Source: Nitrososphaerota archaeon (GTDB taxonomy: Archaea; Thermoproteota; Bathyarchaeia; Bathyarchaeales; Bathycorpusculaceae). Taken from it: 5,639 bases of DNA. Where the stretch lies: contig JAITCR010000126.1 of NCBI GenBank assembly GCA_031282985.1, forward strand, positions 1-5,639. The letters run 5' to 3'. Positions 1 to 5,639 of this stretch are shown one piece after another (the stretch's first letter is position 1; every line of letters starts with the position of its first letter). A program made the position numbers and the translations under genes. The notes beneath the pieces are model-generated. The model was not told the origin of the DNA. It saw only the letters and a list, made by a program, of their open reading frames with translations, and did no database searches.

Positions 1-116
1 CGTTGAAGTTTAACACGCTGACAAAAATGTACTGTTTTACGATAAAAATCAAGTAATTAGAACAAAAATGAGTTGAAAAGCGTCAAATTTTTGTCTTTTG
101 TCTAAAATGGGACAGT

Positions 117-302
117 TCATGCGTTTGTCGTGCCTCTAACCAATTCATCGGCCCATTGATCAGCATGCTTTTTACCACACTGCGAACAAATACGACTCTT
201 ACACGCCAACGGAACAGTCTTAGTAGCACTACACTCTGCGCATTTGTAAGTTAAAAAGCCATTTTGGGTCTCAACAGTGCAACATCTTTTCAACTTCATC
301 AA
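117..302 (-). pseudogene. IS91-family transposase remnant (N-terminal zinc-binding domain only)
   Basis: This 61-residue reading frame carries a cysteine pattern typical of the zinc-binding domain at the N-terminus of IS91-family transposases: C21-x2-C24, C34, C39-x2-C42, with C7/C8 as possible further ligands. The stretch CKSRICSQCGKKHADQW (residues 34-50) is close to the family pattern CKSRFC-x2-CGK-x5-W. In the family this domain precedes a rolling-circle-type catalytic region with HUH and tyrosine motifs, and complete proteins are several times longer. Here the frame stops 11 residues after the conserved Trp, and I found no continuation in the other minus-strand frames down to base 1. The listed start is a TTG at 300-302, with an ATG directly after it. 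The frame is open upstream only to a stop at 327-329, so the usual extra N-terminal residues are also missing. I infer a truncated, inactive element. A small free-standing zinc protein is the alternative. Confidence 0.6.
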
Positions 303-380
303 TCTTGTACTGTGAGAGATTTGGGTTCATAACTTTGAACTGCCCCCAATTCTGTGTAAGCAACAGAATGTTTTTGATAA

Positions 381-484
381 CAATTTTGAAGGCCGTTGCC
401 CTTCAAAAAGAAGGACAACTCAGTTATATAAAGCCGTTAACAATCAAAAAGAAGGACAATCAATTATATAAAGCCGTTAACAAT
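381..484. repeat. Tandem repeat of a 40/41-nt unit, about 2.5 copies
   Basis: Two adjacent near-identical units lie at 404-444 (41 nt) and 445-484 (40 nt). They differ by one inserted base and one substitution, around 419-424 in the first unit. Each unit contains, in order, CAAAAAGAAGGACAA, TTATATAAA and GCCGTTAACAAT. A degenerate half unit at 381-403 (CAATTTTGAAGGCCGTT) matches the second half of the unit. The array lies between the transposase remnant and the 3' end of hppA. Because the units differ by one base, no reading frame is preserved across them, which argues against a coding repeat. On the minus strand each unit gives a T5 run (409-405 and 450-446), so the array may add to transcription termination after hppA; that role is inferred. 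Confidence 0.85.
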
Positions 485-487
485 AAG

Positions 488-506
488 AAAAAATTAAAAC
501 TGAAAA
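488..506 (-). terminator. Oligo-T terminator region downstream of hppA
   Basis: In the direction of hppA transcription, runs of T4 (506-503), T4 (499-496) and T6 (493-488) follow the stop codon within about 30 nt. Further T5 runs occur in the tandem repeat beyond. Clustered T-runs without a strong hairpin are the usual form of archaeal intrinsic termination. A weak 4-bp stem (GGGT/ACCC, about 525-507) precedes the first run but is too short to be convincing alone. The function is inferred from position and composition. Confidence 0.4.
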
Positions 507-518
507 GGGTGTTTTGGC

Positions 519-2687
519 TCAACCCGATATTAATTTGAGCAGGTTGAGAAACAGCGGGATGAACACAATGGACAGCGTGCTTAGCAGTTTTATAAGTACA
601 TGTAAACTTGGTCCTGCGGTGTCTTTTAGCGGGTCACCAACTGTGTCACCGACGACTGCAGATTGGTGAGCTGGACTGTTTTTACCACCAAGATGGCCTG
701 CTTCAATGTATTTCTTTGCGTTATCCCATGCACCACCACCAGTGTTCATGAATAGAGCTAATGGAACAGCTGTCATGGTACAACCTATGACAAGCGCGCC
801 AACTGCAATAGGTCCCATTAATACACCTACAATTATAGGCACCACCACAACAATAACACCTGGAACAACCATGCCTGAGAGTGCCGCTTTAGTGCTTATA
901 TCTACAGCTTTATCATATTCAGGTTTTGTTGTACCATCAAGTATGCCTGGAATTTCTTTAAATTGTCGTCTTACCTCAGCAACCATTTTTGTTGCTGCCT
1001 TTCCAACAGCGTCAATTGCTTGAGCTGAAAAGAGAAATGGCAGCATTGCGCCTATGAATCCTGCGATAATCACTACCGGCTGAGAGATGTCAATAGCTAT
1101 ATGCACGCCTGTTTGTAGCTCTACTTCTGTTATGTATGTGTGAAATAGTAATTGTGCTGCAAGTAGAGCTGAGCCAAGTGCGAAGCCTTTGGTCAGGGCT
1201 TTTGTTGTGTTGCCTACGGCATCGAGGGTACCCATTGTTTCTGCGGAGCTGTGTTCGCCTGACATTTCGGCGATGCCTGCGGCGTTGTCTGCAATTGGTC
1301 CAAAGCCGTCAAGGGCTAAGACGATGCCCATTACTGCGAGCATGCCCATGGTGGCTAATGTTGTGCCGTAAATGCCGCCTTCGAAAGAGTTAAGGTCGTT
1401 TGCTAAAGCGTATTGTTGGCCAAATACGTATGATATTATTAATGCTATGACAAGTGTGATTATGGGTAGTGCAACTGTTTCTAAGCCTACGGCGATGCCT
1501 GTGATAATGTTTGTTGCGCTGCCAGTTTGGCTTGCTTGTGCGATTTTTTTAACTGGTTTTTTGTCACGTCCGGTATAGTAATCTGTTATGTAATCTATTA
1601 GAACGCTGGCGACTAAGCCTGTCATTAGGCTGCCAAATATGTAATACCAAGCGGTGTTAAAGAATAGAAATGAAACTATTCCAAATAGTATTGCGCATAC
1701 AATAGTTGTTACGGTTACCCCTTTGCGTAGGGCCTTCATTGGGTTGTTCATTTCAGAAGGTTTTAGCTGTACAAAAGGCATACCTATGAGAGTTGCGAAA
1801 ATGCCTAAAGCGCGGACAACTAGGGGGAAAATTAGAAATAGTAAATTACCTGTGGCATAACTAAGTAGGCCACCGATGACCATACCGCCGATGTTTTCGC
1901 CAATAGCAGATTCGAAAAGGTCTGCACCTCTGCCTGCTGAGTCCCCCACATTGTCGCCAACGTTATCAGCGATACAGGCAGGGTTTCTTGGATCATCTTC
2001 GGGTATGCCTGCTTCGACTTTGCCGACGATGTCTGCGCCGATGTCAGCAGCTTTGGTAAATATTCCGCCTCCGAGTTGGGCAAATAGGGCAATTAGTGAT
2101 GCTCCAAAGCCCATACCGACAATGCCGCTCGCTGCGTCTCGGCCTAATTGTGCAGCGGCTCTGGCGGTGAGTGTTTGGTCAAATATTGCGCTATAGCCGC
2201 CGTAAATTAGGAAGAGCGCTGTTACTCCTAAGAGGGATAGACCGACGACGGCAAAGCCCATGGTTGCTCCGCCGTAGAATGCTGTTTTTAGGGCTTTATC
2301 AGCACTTATTTTAGCTGCGGCTACGGAGCGGACGTTTGCTTTTGTTGCGTTGTCCATAGCTATGTAGCCTGCTGATAGTGATGCGACTGCGCCTATGAGG
2401 AAAGCTGCGGCTGTTCCTACGTCGAGGGCTATGGCTATTAGTACAAAGATTACTGCTGTTATGATGGAGATTGTTTTGTATTGTCTTTTTAGAAAGGCGT
2501 ATGCTCCAACGCGTATGGCTTGTGCTATTTCTTGTGCTTTGGGGGATCCGGGATCCATTCTGTTGATTTTTTGCATGAGTAATAATGAGGCCACTATGGC
2601 GATGATGCCTGCGATTGGAGCGAGTAGAAATGCGAATTGTGTTAATTGTGTATTAGATAAGGAGAGTATTTCTAACGGTATGTTCAT
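519..2687 (-). CDS. hppA: Membrane-bound proton-translocating pyrophosphatase (K+-independent type)
   Basis: The 722-residue integral membrane pump hydrolyses pyrophosphate to two phosphates and uses the energy to move protons across the membrane. Length and motif order fit the M-PPase family. The pyrophosphate/Mg-binding core is DIGADIVGKVE (215-225), EDDPRNPA (230-237), DNVGDNVGDSAG (241-252) and LFES (257-260). It is followed by GFGPIADNAAGIAEM (461-475), NTGGGAWDNAKK (648-659) and GDTVGDPLKDTAGPS (680-694). The motif GNTTKALTKG (492-501) has Lys496 where K+-dependent enzymes have Ala, which marks the K+-independent, normally H+-pumping, subfamily. Many hydrophobic helices run through the protein from about residue 17 to the C-terminal segment 696-720, in keeping with the family's roughly 16 membrane spans. 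The ATG at 2687 is the natural start: the two nearby upstream ATGs are out of frame. A GGAG at 2704-2701 lies 13 nt before it, which is long for a Shine-Dalgarno site. The gene is divergent from proBA. No frameshift or missing catalytic residue is visible. Confidence 0.97.
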   Translation of the reverse strand: MNIPLEILSLSNTQLTQFAFLLAPIAGIIAIVASLLLMQKINRMDPGSPKAQEIAQAIRVGAYAFLKRQYKTISIITAVIFVLIAIALDVGTAAAFLIGAVASLSAGYIAMDNATKANVRSVAAAKISADKALKTAFYGGATMGFAVVGLSLLGVTALFLIYGGYSAIFDQTLTARAAAQLGRDAASGIVGMGFGASLIALFAQLGGGIFTKAADIGADIVGKVEAGIPEDDPRNPACIADNVGDNVGDSAGRGADLFESAIGENIGGMVIGGLLSYATGNLLFLIFPLVVRALGIFATLIGMPFVQLKPSEMNNPMKALRKGVTVTTIVCAILFGIVSFLFFNTAWYYIFGSLMTGLVASVLIDYITDYYTGRDKKPVKKIAQASQTGSATNIITGIAVGLETVALPIITLVIALIISYVFGQQYALANDLNSFEGGIYGTTLATMGMLAVMGIVLALDGFGPIADNAAGIAEMSGEHSSAETMGTLDAVGNTTKALTKGFALGSALLAAQLLFHTYITEVELQTGVHIAIDISQPVVIIAGFIGAMLPFLFSAQAIDAVGKAATKMVAEVRRQFKEIPGILDGTTKPEYDKAVDISTKAALSGMVVPGVIVVVVPIIVGVLMGPIAVGALVIGCTMTAVPLALFMNTGGGAWDNAKKYIEAGHLGGKNSPAHQSAVVGDTVGDPLKDTAGPSLHVLIKLLSTLSIVFIPLFLNLLKLISG

Positions 2688-2720
2688 GTGATTTAGCCAT
2701 CTCCATTTCGACTATTTGAA

Positions 2721-2740
2721 GACTTATATATTTTTCTTAT
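2721..2740 (-). promoter_or_regulatory. Putative hppA promoter (BRE/TATA-like)
   Basis: Read on the minus strand, this segment is ATAAGAAAAATATATAAGTC: a purine-rich stretch like a TFB-recognition element followed by a TATA box (AATATATAAG). Transcription starting about 25 nt from the centre of the box would fall near 2703, giving an hppA leader of roughly 15 nt. This is the best promoter-like match in the divergent region. It rests on motif shape and spacing only. Confidence 0.5.
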
Positions 2741-2745
2741 GCATA
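2738..2745. promoter_or_regulatory. TATGCATA palindrome on the hppA side of the divergent region
   Basis: This perfect 8-bp palindrome lies just upstream of the proposed hppA TATA box, 50 nt before the hppA start codon. An identical copy occurs at 2896-2903 near the proB promoter. The paired placement suggests a possible operator or architectural site. The motif is short and AT-rich, so chance is a real alternative. Confidence 0.25.
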
Positions 2746-2891
2746 CATGAAAGCTTAAGGTTTAATTGTTTAACTGTATGAAGTTAATAGCATACTGCGT
2801 TTGTTTGTTACAAGTTAAATGTGTCATTAAAGGTTAGTTTGTTAGTTTTTGTGGTTTAATAGTAACGAACAGGTTATTTACTTGTTGAGTA

Positions 2892-2909
2892 TTTTTATGC
2901 ATAATAAAT
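2892..2909 (+). promoter_or_regulatory. Putative proBA promoter
   Basis: The AT-rich segment TTTTTATGCATAATAAAT is the only TATA-like element close to proB. A start site about 25 nt downstream would fall near 2922-2930, giving a short leader of 8-28 nt depending on the start codon. Read as a bacterial promoter, CATAAT at 2900-2905 could be a -10 box, but no clear -35 box is seen. The motif is weaker than the one for hppA. Confidence 0.35.
2896..2903. promoter_or_regulatory. TATGCATA palindrome on the proB side of the divergent region
   Basis: This is the second identical copy of the palindrome at 2738-2745. It lies 34 nt before the GTG start of proB, or 46 nt before the alternative ATG at 2950. 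It overlaps the most TATA-like stretch upstream of proB, so a protein bound here would be expected to affect basal transcription. No regulator gene is present in the window. Confidence 0.25.
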
Positions 2910-2937
2910 CAGGTATGTTTCAAGTAAAGTAAGTAGC

Positions 2938-4086
2938 GTGTGTGGTAAGATGCCTTCGAGGTTAATAGTTGTCAAGGTTGGTACCAGTGGTATAACTACC
3001 AGTGAAGGGGAGCTTGATGAGCAGGAAATGCAGAGTCTTGCCTATCAAATAGCGCAAGCTACAAAGCAGGGTGATAAAGTTGTGCTAGTAACTTCTGGTG
3101 CTGTAGCAGCTGGAGTTGCAGAGTTAGGAGTTACGCCTAAAGCTAAGGATTTGGTTTTTCAGCAAGCTGCTGCTGCTGCGGGTCAGAGTGTGCTTATGGC
3201 AAAGTATCGTAAACTGTTTGCAGCATATAGTCTAAAGGTTGCGCAGATTTTACTTACCGCTGAAGATCTCTCCAACAGGAAATCATATGTTCACACCTGC
3301 GATGTGTTAACTCTGTTGCTTAAAATTGGTGTAGTGCCTATAATTAATGAAAATGATGTAACTAGTGTTGAAGAACTTAGACGTACAGACGGTTATAAAG
3401 TGAATTTTAGTGATAATGATATTCTCTCTGTGCTAGTTGCAGGAGCTATTGGTGCAGACTTGGTAATTATTCTCTCAGATGTTGACGGTTTATACACTTC
3501 TGATCCATCAGAACCAGGTGCAAAACTCATAAAAACCGTTGATAACATAACAGATGAACTAAAGAATTCACTTAAAGGTAAAAGTAAATGTGGTCGAGGA
3601 GGAATTCAAAGTAAAATTAAAGCCGCAGAAATAGCCACTCGCTGCGGAATTCCTGTTGTAATTTCAAACAGCAGAAAAGAAAACACAATAATTAATATTT
3701 TAGCAGCAGACAAAGAAGTGGGTACTTACTTTAAACCTCAAGGACACATGTCAGCTGTGAAACGTTGGATAGCCTACGGTGCTGCTGTTAAAGGTTCAAT
3801 TCAAGTTAATGAGGGTGCAAAAGAAGCAATACTTCAAGGCTCAAGCTTACTTGCAGTGGGGATAACTAGAGTTGACGGTGTTTTCGATGTTGATGATGTT
3901 GTAAGTCTGGAAGATGAAAATCAACAAGAGTTTGCAAAAGGAACACCGAATTTTAACAGTGGTCAACTTAACCAGATAAAGGGTTTACAGGTTATGGAAG
4001 TTTTAGAAAAACTGGGAGCCGATAAATCTAAAGAGGTTATTGAGCATAGAAATATTCATTTTATAGAGGGAAAAAAAGATGATTGA
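2938..4086 (+). CDS. proB: Glutamate 5-kinase (ProB) with C-terminal PUA domain
   Basis: ProB transfers phosphate from ATP to the gamma-carboxyl of glutamate, the first step of proline synthesis, in the cytoplasm. The amino-acid-kinase domain covers about residues 8-262, with KVGTSG (13-18), VTSGAVAAG (51-59), PIINENDV (134-141), FSDND (157-161), the nucleotide-site motif LSDVDGLYTSDP (179-190), and GRGGIQSKIKAAE (219-231), a variant of the usual GTGGM-x-TK-x2-AA. A PUA domain follows (about 273-378), including LLAVGITRVDGVFDVDDVV (304-322). The 382-residue length is normal for the kinase-plus-PUA form. Family enzymes of this type are commonly inhibited by proline. The GTG at 2938 is the first in-frame start after a stop at 2905. 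An ATG at 2950 would give 378 residues and fits the family equally well. Neither has a clear Shine-Dalgarno site. The 3' end overlaps proA by 8 bp. Confidence 0.95.
   Translation: MCGKMPSRLIVVKVGTSGITTSEGELDEQEMQSLAYQIAQATKQGDKVVLVTSGAVAAGVAELGVTPKAKDLVFQQAAAAAGQSVLMAKYRKLFAAYSLKVAQILLTAEDLSNRKSYVHTCDVLTLLLKIGVVPIINENDVTSVEELRRTDGYKVNFSDNDILSVLVAGAIGADLVIILSDVDGLYTSDPSEPGAKLIKTVDNITDELKNSLKGKSKCGRGGIQSKIKAAEIATRCGIPVVISNSRKENTIINILAADKEVGTYFKPQGHMSAVKRWIAYGAAVKGSIQVNEGAKEAILQGSSLLAVGITRVDGVFDVDDVVSLEDENQQEFAKGTPNFNSGQLNQIKGLQVMEVLEKLGADKSKEVIEHRNIHFIEGKKDD
4065..4070 (+). promoter_or_regulatory. Shine-Dalgarno site of proA inside proB
   Basis: AGAGGG lies 8 nt before the proA ATG at 4079, within the last codons of proB. 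Its position supports translation re-initiation or coupling at the 8-bp overlap and confirms the proA start. It is the clearest ribosome binding site in the window. Confidence 0.6.
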
Positions 4087-5335
4087 GGAAATCTGTCAAA
4101 AAGCCAAAGTTGCTTCAGTTAAAATGGCAAGTCTTTCAGCGGATCAAAAAAACAAGGCATTATGCCAAATGGCAAACGCGTTAGAAAATAATGTTGGAGA
4201 GATTCTCGCCGCCAACTCTGTTGATGTTAAAGCTGCGGAAGCTAAGGGAGTAAAGCCGGCGCTTCTTGACCGTTTAGCTTTGGATCAGAAAAAAATTCAA
4301 AACATGGCAAAAGAACTTTGTGAAGTTTCTACTTTGGCAGATCCAATTGGCACGGTTTTATCTATTTATATGAATCCTAACGGTTTAATTGTAAAGCAAA
4401 TTCGTGTGCCTATGGGTGTAGTGGGTGTAATTTATGAATCTCGTCCTAATGTTACCTCAGATTCTGCGGGTGTTTGTGTAAAGTCAGGTAACGCTGTTAT
4501 TTTGCGTGGGGGTTCAGATGCTTTGCAGTCTAACTTGGTTATAGGGGAGGTTTTGCGAGGTGCTCTGTTAGATACAGATGTTCCTGTTGATGCAATTCAG
4601 GTAGTGAATTCTCCTGACCGTAAAACTGCTGAAGAGTTAATGAGCATGCGTCAGTACATTGATGTGCTTGTTCCCAGAGGTGGTGCAGATTTGATAAATA
4701 CGGTAATTGAGAAATCTAAAATTCCAGTTATCGAAACAGGTACAGGTAACTGTCACATTTATGTTGAAGAAGATGCTGACTTGGAAATTGCAACACCTAT
4801 TATAATTAACGCTAAAATTCAACGTCCCGGAGTTTGTAACGCAGCTGAAAAACTGCTTGTCAACAGTAAAATAGCTAAGACCTATTTGCCAAAAATAATT
4901 GCAGAATTACGCAAGTGCGGAGTGGAAGTTAGAGGCGATCAGGAAACTTGTCATATTGTATCAGATGTTAAAGCTGCAATAGAGCAAGACTGGTACACTG
5001 AATATCTTGATATGATAATTGGCATTAAAGTTGTTGCAGACATCTCAGAAGCAATTGCGCACATAAACAAGTACGGCACAAAACACAGCGAAGCCATAAT
5101 TACATGTAACCCTGCAAAAGCCACACGTTTTCTACAAGAAATAGATTCAGCAGCAGTTTATTGGAACGCTAGCACGCGCTTCACAGACGGCAACCAGTTT
5201 GGTTTAGGAACTGAAATAGGAATTAGCACCCAAAAACTACACGCCAGAGGACCCATGGGCATACAGCACTTAACAACCACAAAACACATAATCACAGGCA
5301 ACGGTCAAATTCGCAAAGAGAGTTTTCACATTTAG
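4079..5335 (+). CDS. proA: Glutamate-5-semialdehyde dehydrogenase (gamma-glutamyl phosphate reductase, ProA)
   Basis: ProA reduces glutamyl 5-phosphate with NADPH to glutamate-5-semialdehyde, which cyclises to pyrroline-5-carboxylate. The 418-residue length is standard for this aldehyde-dehydrogenase-superfamily enzyme. Recognisable motifs in order are PMGVVGVIYESRPNVT (111-126), LRGGSDA (142-148), VPRGGADLI (198-206), ETGTGNCHIYV (219-229), QRPGVCNAAEKLL (248-260) with the expected catalytic Cys253, YGTKHSEAI (332-340), and the C-terminal signature NASTRFTDGNQFGLGTEIG (363-381) followed by STQKLHARGPMG (383-394). The ATG at 4079 lies within the end of proB and has a good Shine-Dalgarno site, so the two proteins are probably made from one message. 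That suits a pathway whose intermediate, glutamyl phosphate, is labile and may be passed within a ProB-ProA complex. No break or missing catalytic residue is seen. Confidence 0.97.
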   Translation: MIEEICQKAKVASVKMASLSADQKNKALCQMANALENNVGEILAANSVDVKAAEAKGVKPALLDRLALDQKKIQNMAKELCEVSTLADPIGTVLSIYMNPNGLIVKQIRVPMGVVGVIYESRPNVTSDSAGVCVKSGNAVILRGGSDALQSNLVIGEVLRGALLDTDVPVDAIQVVNSPDRKTAEELMSMRQYIDVLVPRGGADLINTVIEKSKIPVIETGTGNCHIYVEEDADLEIATPIIINAKIQRPGVCNAAEKLLVNSKIAKTYLPKIIAELRKCGVEVRGDQETCHIVSDVKAAIEQDWYTEYLDMIIGIKVVADISEAIAHINKYGTKHSEAIITCNPAKATRFLQEIDSAAVYWNASTRFTDGNQFGLGTEIGISTQKLHARGPMGIQHLTTTKHIITGNGQIRKESFHI

Positions 5336-5347
5336 GGAGATGAAGCG

Positions 5348-5384
5348 TTTTTTCATAATTTTACTGGTTTTAACGTTTCTTTCT
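5348..5384 (+). terminator. Oligo-T terminator region after proA
   Basis: Starting 13 nt past the proA stop codon, the plus strand has a T6 run (5348-5353), T4 runs at 5359-5362 and 5368-5371, then TTTCTTTCT (5376-5384). There is no strong hairpin before them. This arrangement fits archaeal T-run termination and marks the likely end of the proBA message. The function is inferred. Confidence 0.5.
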
Positions 5385-5567
5385 GGGAGACAAATTTTGC
5401 ATTTTACCATTAATTTCCATCTACTTATCCACTCGTGAAAGATATTACGCCACAAATCTCTCTAAACGTGAATACTCTCTTCGCAAATAATCATCTTTCT
5501 TTTTGTTCAATAGACGTTAGTCGGTAATGCCTCAAATTAAATGAAACGGCAAGTCTCTGCCAAAAAA

Positions 5568-5582
5568 CCAAAAGTTTATAAT
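5568..5582 (+). promoter_or_regulatory. Putative promoter near the right edge
   Basis: CCAAAAGTTTATAAT resembles a purine-rich TFB-recognition element followed by a TATA box (TTTATAAT). A start about 25 nt downstream would fall near 5603, so the gene or RNA it serves would lie mostly beyond the window. A TTG at 5618 opens a frame that runs off the end. Read as a bacterial element, TATAAT at 5577-5582 is a perfect -10 box but lacks a good -35 box. Confidence 0.35.
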
Positions 5583-5639
5583 CATCCCAACGACAATTCG
5601 ATGCATAAGATGCGACTTTGAAAACCGAATACCTTTTCG

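Larger units (their letters stand above)
5336..5639. other. Non-coding region downstream of proA
   Basis: These 304 bases contain no gene I can support. They hold the T-run terminator cluster at 5348-5384, a second pyrimidine-rich stretch near 5493-5506, a small hairpin (GGCA/TGCC, 5548-5561) and a promoter-like motif at 5568-5582. No tRNA box A or box B, C/D-box pair or other recognised RNA signature was found by eye. The short reading frames at 5340-5438 and 5541-5621 are discussed elsewhere and are not called as genes. Confidence 0.6.

Noticed and set aside
20..95. 9-bp inverted repeat GACAAAAAT (20-28) / ATTTTTGTC (87-95)
   Set aside because: The arms are AT-rich and about 58 bp apart, so they occur easily by chance; they could not be tied to an element end.
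115..118. GTTC at the point where the transposase fragment ends, reminiscent of an IS91-type target tetranucleotide
   Set aside because: A 4-base match is uninformative, and the break lies inside the gene rather than at a known element terminus.
381..484. Possible CRISPR array
   Set aside because: There are only two full units, directly adjacent with no unique spacers, and no cas genes nearby.
305..538. 77-residue plus-strand open frame opposite the region between the transposase stub and hppA
   Set aside because: It begins with TTG, has no ribosome site or recognisable domain, and its lysine-rich second half is just the A-rich tandem repeat read in shifting frames. It also runs into the hppA 3' end.
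1832..2092. 86-residue minus-strand frame and several plus-strand frames of 60-106 residues inside hppA
   Set aside because: All overlap the well-supported hppA coding sequence in other frames and show no family motifs; they are shadows.
2542..2560. Two GGATCC sites within hppA (…GGATCCGGGATCC…), raising the thought of a cloning junction
   Set aside because: The bases encode DPGSP in the normal cytoplasmic segment of the pump (residues 45-49), a family-typical sequence, so there is no sign of an artefact.
2778..2837. 19-codon ATG frame in the divergent intergenic region
   Set aside because: It is very short, has no ribosome site, and is expected by chance in 250 bp of AT-rich DNA; a leader peptide role has no support.
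5270..5455. 61-residue minus-strand frame across the proA 3' end
   Set aside because: It is antisense to the conserved C-terminus of ProA and the T-rich terminator, with no recognisable domain and no promoter or ribosome site.
5541..5621. 26-codon ATG frame near the right edge (begins MKRQVSAKKPKVYNH)
   Set aside because: It overlaps the promoter-like TATA motif, has no ribosome site, and resembles no family I know.

Overview
The window carries three full-length housekeeping genes arranged around one divergent intergenic region, with a decayed insertion-sequence stub at the left edge. It suggests an archaeon, with moderate confidence and possibly of the Bathyarchaeia/TACK kind. The reasons are TATA-box-like motifs about 25-30 nt upstream of expected start sites, T-run clusters rather than strong hairpins at gene ends, short leaders with weak or absent Shine-Dalgarno sites, and the general look of the proteins. 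A bacterial origin is not excluded: proBA is mainly a bacterial pathway, and some of the AT-rich boxes could equally be read as -10 elements.

Layout. Bases 1-116 hold no gene. Bases 117-302 (minus) encode a 61-residue fragment matching the N-terminal zinc-binding domain of IS91-family transposases, with no catalytic domain. Bases 303-518 hold a 40/41-nt tandem repeat and A-rich runs that become T-runs on the minus strand, just past the 3' end of the next gene. Bases 519-2687 (minus) are hppA, a membrane-bound proton-pumping pyrophosphatase with the K+-independent signature. Bases 2688-2937 are a divergent promoter region with an 8-bp palindrome near each promoter. Bases 2938-4086 and 4079-5335 (plus) are proB and proA, overlapping by 8 bp in a translationally coupled operon. 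Bases 5336-5639 hold a T-run terminator, no convincing gene, and a promoter-like motif near the right edge.

How the genes work together. ProB phosphorylates glutamate and ProA reduces the unstable glutamyl phosphate to glutamate-5-semialdehyde, which cyclises to the substrate of ProC; proC is not in the window. HppA uses pyrophosphate released by biosynthesis to pump protons across the membrane. It is not in the proline pathway, and its only visible link to proBA is the shared upstream region.

I did not find a clearly new biological system. The observations most worth checking are the paired palindromes in the divergent promoter region, the orphan zinc-domain stub next to the tandem repeat, and a strong alternation of strand composition that cuts across gene boundaries.
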